DNA from: an uncultured Eggerthellaceae bacterium | Lineage (GTDB): Bacteria; Actinomycetota; Coriobacteriia; Coriobacteriales; Eggerthellaceae | Reading direction: 5' to 3' | Length of the DNA: 47,976 nt | Assembly: GCA_910588205.1 (NCBI GenBank) | Contig: CAJUQK010000018.1 | Location: forward strand, 1-47,976 | Part shown: positions 41,655 to 47,976 of the stretch, one piece after another | Layout: each line of letters opens with the position of its first letter | Position numbering within the stretch: position 1 is the stretch's first letter | Notes under the pieces: generated by a model | Databases searched by the model: none | Seen by the model: the letters and a program-made list of their open reading frames with translations, nothing else | Told to the model about the DNA's origin: nothing | Program-made: the position numbers and the translations under genes

Positions 41655-42146
41655 GTGGCAGAACGCATCGGCTTCGGTATGGATGTGCATGCCTTCGCAG
41701 ACGGCAGGCGGCTCATCCTAGGCGGGGTGGATATCCCCCATAAGCGCGGGCTGCTGGGACATTCAGATGCCGATGTACTGGCCCATGCCATCGCCGATGC
41801 CCTCTTGAGCGCTGCGCGGATCGGAGACATCGGCAAGCTATTCCCTGATACTGACCCCGCCTTCAAGGATGCTGATTCCCTGAAGCTGCTCGCTGAAGCT
41901 GCACGGGCCGTGCGCGAAAGCGGCTGGCTCATCACAGATGTGGATGCCACCATTGCCTGCCAGGCACCGAAGCTCTCCCCCTACCGCGATCAGATGCGTG
42001 CGAACCTGGCGCAGGCATTGGGCCTTGACGTGGACCAGATGGGTGTCAAGGCCACCACGACCGAACATCTTGGCTTCGAAGGCCGCGAAGAGGGCATCAG
42101 CGCCTACGCTGTATGCCTGCTTGAGAGAAGTGAGGAGCACCCATGA
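41655..42146 (+). CDS. ispF: 2-C-methyl-D-erythritol 2,4-cyclodiphosphate synthase
   Basis: Fifth step of the same isoprenoid route: closes CDP-ME 2-phosphate to the cyclodiphosphate with loss of CMP. The 163-residue length is standard, and the zinc ligands Asp10, His12 (GMDVHAF) and His44 (DVLAHAIADALL) are present, with the C-terminal TTTEHLGFEGREEGISAYA motif. The start is GTG, with AAGGGGG about 5 bp upstream. Its stop overlaps the cysS start by 4 bp (ATGA). Confidence 0.96.
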   Translation: MAERIGFGMDVHAFADGRRLILGGVDIPHKRGLLGHSDADVLAHAIADALLSAARIGDIGKLFPDTDPAFKDADSLKLLAEAARAVRESGWLITDVDATIACQAPKLSPYRDQMRANLAQALGLDVDQMGVKATTTEHLGFEGREEGISAYAVCLLERSEEHP

Positions 42147-43642
42147 TCCGCTTGTACGATACGAAACAGCACAAGAAGGTCGACTTCGTCCCTCTGCATG
42201 AGGGGGAAGTGCGCATGTATGTATGCGGCCCAACGGTATACAACCGCATCCATATCGGCAATGCGCGCACCTTCATATCCTTCGACATGATCCGGCGCTA
42301 CTTGGAATGGCGCGGCTTCAAGGTGACCTTCGTACAGAACGTGACCGATGTGGATGACAAGATCATCAATCGGGCTGCCGAGGAAGGGCGCAGCGCAGCC
42401 GAAGTGGCCACCGAATACACCGAGGCGTTCATTGCCGACATGCATGCTGCGGGTGTAGCTGATCCCACCATCCGTCCCAAGGCCACCGAAGAGATCCCCG
42501 CCATGATCGAGCTGGTCCAGGCCTTGGTGGATAAGGAGCATGCCTACGTGGTGGATGGCGACGTCTACTTCTCCGTACGGTCCGACCCCCATTACGGCAC
42601 GCTTTCCGGTCGCAACATAGATGAGATGGAAAGCGGCCATCGGGAGCTGCGCGCCGATGGCCAGGGCCTTGAAGACCGCAAGCGCGACCCACTGGATTTC
42701 GCCCTCTGGAAAGCGGCGAAGCCGGGAGAGCCTGCTTGGGATTCACCGTGGGGCAAAGGGCGCCCAGGATGGCACATCGAATGCTCAGCCATGTCCCATA
42801 AGTATCTGGGGCTTCCTTTCGACATCCATGGCGGTGGCCAAGACCTGGTGTTCCCGCACCACGAGAACGAGCGCGCTCAGTCTGAATGCGGATGCGGGAC
42901 CGCCTTCGCAAACCACTGGATGCATTCCGGCATGCTGCAGGTGAATGCCGAGAAGATGAGCAAGTCTTTGGGGAACTTCCTCTTGCTCCATGAGGTATTG
43001 GAAGACGCTCGTCCCGAAGCGCTGCGCATGCTCATGCTGCAGACCCATTATCGCTCTCCCTTGGATTTCTCAACGGAGCGCATGGATGAGGCTGATGCGG
43101 CACTCTCGCGCATCGAGAACGCGCTCTCTGCGGCCGGCTGGGCTTGCGCGAATGCCACAGACGGTGCACCGGACGCCTTGGATGGTGCGGCGCTGCGCCA
43201 GAAAGCAGAAGCCTGCCAGGCAGCCTTCACCGAGGCCATGGACGACGACTTCAACGCTCCTGCCGCTCTGGGCACCCTCTTCACCCTGGTCACGGAGATG
43301 AACTCCGCACTGGCTGACAAGACACTCTCCCTGGTTGATGCCGAATCGGTCGTATGCGCAACGGATGCCATCCGCGCGTTGATGGGAGTCTTGGGGATAC
43401 CGCTGGCAGAGGGTCAGGGTGAGACGGAATACCCCCTTGAGGTGACAGCCCTTGCCGCTGATGTGGCAGGTTACGGTGGCACTGATGCCATGGAGGCCGT
43501 GGAAGCGCTCATCGAAGCACGGGCACTGGCGCGGTCCCAGAAGGATTGGGCGAAAGCCGATGCCGTACGCGACGGGCTCATCGGGCTAGGATTCGTGATC
43601 GAGGATACGCCCCAGGGCGCCAAGGTGACGTTCGAAGGTTGA
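42143..43642 (+). CDS. cysS: Cysteinyl-tRNA synthetase
   Basis: Charges tRNA-Cys. The 499-residue class I synthetase has the HIGH motif as HIGNAR (about 35-40), the zinc-binding Cys in MYVCGPTVYN, GGGQDLVFPHHENERAQSE with the further zinc ligands, and KMSKS. The C-terminal DALR-type helical domain is complete. It is translationally coupled to ispF. The ispD-ispF-cysS order is common in actinobacteria and firmicutes. Confidence 0.97.
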   Translation: MIRLYDTKQHKKVDFVPLHEGEVRMYVCGPTVYNRIHIGNARTFISFDMIRRYLEWRGFKVTFVQNVTDVDDKIINRAAEEGRSAAEVATEYTEAFIADMHAAGVADPTIRPKATEEIPAMIELVQALVDKEHAYVVDGDVYFSVRSDPHYGTLSGRNIDEMESGHRELRADGQGLEDRKRDPLDFALWKAAKPGEPAWDSPWGKGRPGWHIECSAMSHKYLGLPFDIHGGGQDLVFPHHENERAQSECGCGTAFANHWMHSGMLQVNAEKMSKSLGNFLLLHEVLEDARPEALRMLMLQTHYRSPLDFSTERMDEADAALSRIENALSAAGWACANATDGAPDALDGAALRQKAEACQAAFTEAMDDDFNAPAALGTLFTLVTEMNSALADKTLSLVDAESVVCATDAIRALMGVLGIPLAEGQGETEYPLEVTALAADVAGYGGTDAMEAVEALIEARALARSQKDWAKADAVRDGLIGLGFVIEDTPQGAKVTFEG

Positions 43643-43652
43643 TGGGGTGCAA

Positions 43653-43806
43653 CGTAGGGGTCGAACGTGTTCGGCCCCTACGGGGAAAGCTGTTCCGGGT
43701 GCAACCTTGGGCCGACCGTGGTCGGCCCCTACAGGCATCCTGACCTGCAGGTTCGTTCCGAACGGTACGCATGAAGACCTTCGTAAGGGTCGATCGAGAT
43801 CGACCC
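43653..43806. repeat. Three covarying palindromic repeats
   Basis: 43653-43682 is a fully symmetric form (CGTAGGGG ... CCCCTACG, arm GGGTCGAAC with one G-T pair). 43709-43728 has arm GGGCCGACC (followed by CCTAC). 43787-43806 has arm GGGTCGATC (preceded by GTAA). They separate the convergent cysS and clpC genes, and no conventional terminator is visible, so these hairpins may serve as the 3' ends. Confidence 0.75.
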
Positions 43807-43859
43807 CGAGGCAACAGCTTGCAAGGTCTATCGGAGGGTCTAGCCGCGGCTCCTAGGGC

Positions 43860-46442
43860 CTAGGCGCCGCCCTCCAGCGTACCGGCTGGTGCCTTTGGCG
43901 ATGACACGCCGGTATTGCCCAGATCGAAGTTCGTGAGCAGAAGCTCTGCCTCGCGAGCGATGGAATCACGCTTGCGCGGTGCCGGGATGGAACCCCGGCC
44001 CTTCCGGAATGCGAGCTTCGCCTTATCCCCTTCGCCCTTGACGTCCACATCGATGACCGAGCCACTGGTCCAGCGGCCCTCCAAGATCTCCTCAGAGATG
44101 GGATCCTCCAACAGGCGCTGGATGGCACGACGCAGCGGACGGGCACCGTAGGTGGTGTCTGTCCCTTCCTTCGCGATGAAGGAGACCGCCGCCGGGGTCA
44201 GGTTGATGGTCATGTTCTGAGATATCATGCGGTCGCGCAGATCGGCCACCATGAGCTCGACGATCTGAGAGATCTGCTCTTCGGTCAGGCTCTTGAACAC
44301 GATGATCTCATCCAAGCGGTTCAGGAACTCAGGCCGGAAGAGCTTCTTCATCTCAGACATCACGCGGCTCTTGATCTCATCGTCCGAGAGCCCTGCCTGG
44401 CCGTCAGGAGAGAACCCGAGGGACGTGGACTGGGCGATATCGCGAGCGCCCACGTTGGATGTCATGATGATGACGGTGTTACGGAAGTCCACCGTACGCC
44501 CCTGTGCATCCGTCAGACGGCCCTCTTCCAAGATCTGGAGGAGGATATTGAACACATCTGGGTGAGCCTTCTCTATCTCGTCGAACAACACCACAGAATA
44601 CGGGCGCTGGCGCACAGCCTTGGTGAGCTGACCGCCTTCATCGAACCCCACATAGCCCGGAGGCGAACCCACCAGCCGGGAAACCGTGTGCTTTTCCATG
44701 TATTCGGACATGTCGAAGGAGAGCAGCGCCTCTTCAGAGTTGAAGAGGAACTCTGCCAGAGCCTTGGAGAGCTCTGTCTTACCCACACCCGACGGCCCTA
44801 AGAAGATGAACGAACCAGCAGGTCGCTTCGGATCTTTGAGACCGGCACGCGAACGGCGGATAGCCTTCGAAAGCGCTGTGACCGCTTCTTCCTGGCCGAT
44901 GACGCGCTCATGGAGCACGCCTTCCATGCGCAGGAGCTTCTCTGTCTCCGCTTCGGTCAGATTAGACACCGGAACGCCCGTGCTCATGGATACGACATCT
45001 GCGATATCCTCCAAGGTGACGTTCTGTACGGAACGAGAGGTATCCTCTTCCCACTGCTTCTCAGCCTCCTCGCGCTTGGCTTTGACCTCGGCCTCTTCAT
45101 CGCGCAGCGTTGCAGCCCGCTCGAAATCCTGATCGCCGATGGCCTTGTCCTTCTCTTGGCGAATGCGACGCAGCTGATCATCCAATTCGCGCAGCTCAGG
45201 CGGCAGCGTCATATTGCGGATGCGCATGCGAGCACCGGCCTCATCCAATACATCGATAGCCTTGTCCGGCAGATAGCGGTCTTGGATGTAGCGGTTGGAA
45301 AGCTCCACCGCCGCATGGAGCGCTTCTTCCGTGAAGTGCACCTGATGGTGGGCCTCGTACTTGTCTCGCAGGCCCTCCATGATGCGCACGGCCTGCTCTT
45401 CGTTGGGCTCGTTGACGGTGAGAGGCTGGAAGCGCCTCTCAAGGGCAGAATCCTTCTCCAGATGCTTGCGATACTCCTCAAGGGTGGTGGCACCGATGAT
45501 CTGGATCTCACCGCGAGAGAGCGGGGGCTTCAGGATGGCCGCCGCATCAATGGAACCTTCGGCAGAACCAGCACCGATGATGGTATGGATCTCATCGATG
45601 AACAGCAGGACATCCCCTGAATCCATGACTTCTTTGATGACCTTCTTCATGCGCTCCTCGAATTCGCCGCGATACTTGGAGCCCGCTACCAGAGCAGACA
45701 CATCCAGCGTGATCAGGCGCTTATTGCGCAGAAGGTCCGGTACCTTATTCGCCACGATGAGCTGAGCTAAGCCCTCAGCGATTGCCGTCTTGCCCACGCC
45801 CGGCTCACCTAAGATGAGCGGATTGTTCTTTTGACGACGAGAGAGGATCTGCATGACCCGTTCGATCTCTGCGGCACGACCGATAACCGGGTCGAGCTCG
45901 CCATCCTTCGCCTTCTGGGTCAGGTCAGTGCCGAACTCCTTCAGCATGCTGTCACCGCGCTGACCCGTTGGATCGAATCCGGAGCGACCGGCCATGACTG
46001 GCGTTTGCCCCACGATATCATTCATGGTAGAGCGGATGTCATCCGGCGTGACGCCCATGCGCTTGAGCACGTCCACCGCCGTGCCATCCCCCTCGCGAGC
46101 GATGCCCAGTAAAAGGTGCTCTGTGGAGATGTACGACTGCCCCATCTGCATGGCTTCTCGCAGGGAGTTCTCCAGCACGCGCTTCACCCGAGAGGTGAAG
46201 GCCAGGTGACCGGAGACATCGGCATCTTCGTCAATGGTGGTGGTCTGGCGGATGTTCTGCGTCACCCCGTCATGGGTGACGTTCAGCCGCGCCAAAGCTT
46301 GAGCAGCCAGGCCCTCGTTCTCGGAGATGAGGCCCAACAGGATATGTTCGGTGCCCACGTAAGGCTGGTGGAGTGCGCGGGCTTCGTCTTGGGCCAAGAC
46401 GAGCACCTTCCGCGCTTTGTCCGTGAACTTCTCGAAAGACAT
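43860..46442 (-). CDS. clpC: ClpC-type AAA+ unfoldase
   Basis: ATP-driven unfoldase that feeds proteins to ClpP. The 860-residue protein has two N-terminal Clp repeats, AAA-1 with GEPGVGKTAIAEGLA and DVLLFIDEIHTIIG, a UVR-type middle segment (KAIGDQDFERAATLRDEEAEV) diagnostic of ClpC rather than ClpB, AAA-2 with GPSGVGKTELSKALA and the C-terminal domain. ATG at 46442 is chosen (GAGGAAA 5 bp upstream, normal MSFEKFTDKARKVL start); the open frame runs on for 18 codons. A CIRCE operator lies upstream, so HrcA control is expected. ctsR and mcsAB do not accompany it. Confidence 0.96.
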   Translation of the reverse strand: MSFEKFTDKARKVLVLAQDEARALHQPYVGTEHILLGLISENEGLAAQALARLNVTHDGVTQNIRQTTTIDEDADVSGHLAFTSRVKRVLENSLREAMQMGQSYISTEHLLLGIAREGDGTAVDVLKRMGVTPDDIRSTMNDIVGQTPVMAGRSGFDPTGQRGDSMLKEFGTDLTQKAKDGELDPVIGRAAEIERVMQILSRRQKNNPLILGEPGVGKTAIAEGLAQLIVANKVPDLLRNKRLITLDVSALVAGSKYRGEFEERMKKVIKEVMDSGDVLLFIDEIHTIIGAGSAEGSIDAAAILKPPLSRGEIQIIGATTLEEYRKHLEKDSALERRFQPLTVNEPNEEQAVRIMEGLRDKYEAHHQVHFTEEALHAAVELSNRYIQDRYLPDKAIDVLDEAGARMRIRNMTLPPELRELDDQLRRIRQEKDKAIGDQDFERAATLRDEEAEVKAKREEAEKQWEEDTSRSVQNVTLEDIADVVSMSTGVPVSNLTEAETEKLLRMEGVLHERVIGQEEAVTALSKAIRRSRAGLKDPKRPAGSFIFLGPSGVGKTELSKALAEFLFNSEEALLSFDMSEYMEKHTVSRLVGSPPGYVGFDEGGQLTKAVRQRPYSVVLFDEIEKAHPDVFNILLQILEEGRLTDAQGRTVDFRNTVIIMTSNVGARDIAQSTSLGFSPDGQAGLSDDEIKSRVMSEMKKLFRPEFLNRLDEIIVFKSLTEEQISQIVELMVADLRDRMISQNMTINLTPAAVSFIAKEGTDTTYGARPLRRAIQRLLEDPISEEILEGRWTSGSVIDVDVKGEGDKAKLAFRKGRGSIPAPRKRDSIAREAELLLTNFDLGNTGVSSPKAPAGTLEGGA

Positions 46443-46488
46443 AGGGGTTTCCTCGATTCTGATGTGCTCGTCGAATTTTTGGGCATAT

Positions 46489-46517
46489 GTTAGCACTCTT
46501 GGGGTTTGAGTGCCAAA
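46489..46517 (-). promoter_or_regulatory. CIRCE operator (HrcA site) over the clpC promoter
   Basis: TTAGCACTC (46490-46498), 9 bp, GAGTGCCAA (46508-46516): an almost perfect CIRCE, one base off in the right arm. On the minus strand TTGGCA (-35) and TAACAT (-10) with an 18-bp spacer coincide with its ends, so bound HrcA would block polymerase. It lies 48 bp from the clpC start. Confidence 0.9.
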
Positions 46518-46614
46518 ACATCCGTTCGAAGAGAATCACAGGACGCACACAGTTGGAGGGATCCGGCCTCCTCCTTCGTCTCAAACGGTATCCTTACTCG
46601 AAAAGGAGGCTGAT

Positions 46615-47538
46615 GTGCAGCGCATAGGCATCATAGACTTAGGCTCGAACACCGTCCGACTGGTAGTGTTCGACGTTGAGAAGAACATAGGAAAGCAACT
46701 GAAACCCCGCGAATTCCGAGAGATCCTGAATGAGAAAACGGTGGCTGGCCTCTCTTCCTATGTGATGGAGGGTACCTTTACGGACGCAGGCATCGAACGG
46801 GCCGTAGATGTCCTCAAAGACCACCTCAAAAGCGCTAAGAACATAGATTGTAAGGAGGTGCGCGTCTTCGCCACCGCCGTGCTGCGTAACTGCACCAATA
46901 GCACCCAGGCCCTCGATGCCATCGAAGAGTCCACCGGGCTCACCATAGACCTCATCTCCGGCGAAGAAGAGGCTCACCTGGGTTTCGTGGGAGCCTCCAT
47001 CAGCCAGAAGATGGAGCAGGGCATCCTCGTAGACATCGGAGGCGGGTCCACGGAATTCACCCACATCGAAAAGGGTCGCGACCTCATGAACGTGAGCGTG
47101 CCCCAAGGCTGTGTGTCCTCCTACGCTGACTACGTCTCCCTAGTGCTGCCCACTCCCCAAGAATGCCTGCGCATCCAGGAGGTATTCTTGGATCAGATAG
47201 CCCCCTACAAATGCATCCAGACCACCAAGGAAGCCGCCATGTACGGCATCGGAGGCAGCGTGCGGGCTGTGGCGAAGATGCTCGGGCGAATGGAGCAGTC
47301 CGACAAGGCACTGAAGCAGATCACGCCCGCCAACGTCGATGAGATGCTAGACCTCTTGGTCAAGGACCCGTCCACCTTCGCTCATCTCGCCGTGAAAGCT
47401 GCGCCCGATCGGGTGCATTCCCTGGTACCCGGCTGCATCCTGCTGCGCGAGATGATGCGCGCCGGAGCCGCTGAGGTGCTCACCCTTTGCAAATACAGCG
47501 TCCGCGAAGGTTATCTGCTGGAACACGTGCTCTCCTAA
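46615..47538 (+). CDS. Exopolyphosphatase / Ppx-GppA family protein
   Basis: Hydrolyses polyphosphate or (p)ppGpp-type substrates; which of the two cannot be told. The 307-residue protein is the short form with only the two-lobed actin-like phosphatase core: GIIDLGSNTVRLVVFDV at the start, GEEEAHLGFVGA, DIGGGSTEFTHIEKG, and YGIGGSVRAVAKML. It lacks the C-terminal HD-like domain of the E. coli enzymes. I chose the GTG at 46615 because AAAGGAGG lies 5 bp upstream and the family starts there; the frame is open 35 codons earlier but this overlaps the CIRCE element. Divergent from clpC. Confidence 0.92.
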   Translation: MQRIGIIDLGSNTVRLVVFDVEKNIGKQLKPREFREILNEKTVAGLSSYVMEGTFTDAGIERAVDVLKDHLKSAKNIDCKEVRVFATAVLRNCTNSTQALDAIEESTGLTIDLISGEEEAHLGFVGASISQKMEQGILVDIGGGSTEFTHIEKGRDLMNVSVPQGCVSSYADYVSLVLPTPQECLRIQEVFLDQIAPYKCIQTTKEAAMYGIGGSVRAVAKMLGRMEQSDKALKQITPANVDEMLDLLVKDPSTFAHLAVKAAPDRVHSLVPGCILLREMMRAGAAEVLTLCKYSVREGYLLEHVLS

Positions 47539-47976
47539 AGAGTGCGAAGCAGCCTCCCTCCGGGCGTGATCCCAGGGGGCATATCGGACCGAGCGCGCTC
47601 GGTCCCTACGGCAACCTGACCCGTATCTGTACTGGAACGTGCAACGTTTGAATATGCGTTGCGCGAAGATCGCGCGCACCATGTTCATTGCGGCACCTGC
47701 CGGGTAGCCTAACGTACAGGGTTCACTCGGGTGCAACCCCGGGCGGACCACGGTCCGCCCCTACGAGCAATCTGTCATGCATCTGTGTTGGAACGTGCAA
47801 CGTTTGAATATGCGTTGCGCGAAGAGCGCGCAACAGATTCATTGAGTCACCAACCGGGTAACCTGACGTACCGGATTTATCCGGGTGTCACAGGGGGCTG
47901 ATCCAGATCGGCCCCTACAACGCATGGTTCACCCGAGTGCACCTGGCGTACGATCCGTAGGGGTCGAACGTGTTCG
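47539..47976. repeat. Intergenic repeat cluster at the right end
   Basis: No gene is supported. Palindromes lie at 47586-47605 (arm GGACCGAGC), 47741-47760 (arm GGGCGGACC) and 47894-47915 (arm GGGGCTGATC, with one T-G pair); a further copy is cut by the window end from 47957. Two copies of another unit (47634-47680 and 47790-47834: GGAACGTGCAACG... with GCAACG/CGTTGC and GCGCGA-type hairpins) follow the first two palindromes in the same order. Confidence 0.7.

Overview
The window looks like a chromosomal segment of a high-GC, Gram-positive, probably anaerobic actinobacterium of the class Coriobacteriia (Eggerthella/Slackia-like). This is inferred from gene content: peptide and amino-acid catabolism without sugar genes, DUF362, clpC with a CIRCE operator, an ispD-ispF-cysS run, and surface proteins with Gram-positive anchors. 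There are no RNA genes, phage genes or CRISPR arrays.

Layout. 1-731: intergenic palindromic repeats. 732-11896: a peptide-use block. A minus-strand run reads GadC-like antiporter, APC permease, S10 carboxypeptidase, C45/phospholipase-B-like Ntn hydrolase, PepC; divergent from it are a C69 dipeptidase and a DUF362 protein. 12152-22576: a surface block, all minus strand: an InlB-repeat wall or membrane protein, then an operon reading large beta-helix adhesin (broken at a G9 tract), SipW-type substrate, LPQTG SipW-type substrate, MucBP-like membrane protein, SipW signal peptidase. 22936-29826: a compact minus-strand operon for a type IV pilus-like machine: NlpC/P60 plus glucosaminidase hydrolase, transglutaminase lipoprotein, GspF/PilC, four small pilin-like proteins, PilT. 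29977-32014: a tiny anchor-only protein, a divergent winged-helix regulator, and a small membrane protein. 32528-39741: a signalling block: REC/HD-GYP/GGDEF protein, HPt protein, hybrid histidine kinase, plus a separate PAS-GGDEF cyclase. 39860-43642 (+): PARG-like macrodomain protein, ispD, ispF, cysS. 43860-47538: clpC and divergent ppx/gppA. 47539-47976: more palindromic repeats.

How it fits together. Three neighbouring systems all concern surface behaviour: a SipW-processed fibre/adhesin operon whose first gene looks phase-variable, a type IV pilus-like operon with its own wall hydrolase, and a phosphorelay ending in cyclic di-GMP synthesis and breakdown. A link between them is inference from adjacency only. 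The most striking sequence facts are the G9 tract that splits the adhesin gene, and about twenty copies of a short palindrome whose two arms change together (covary) from copy to copy.
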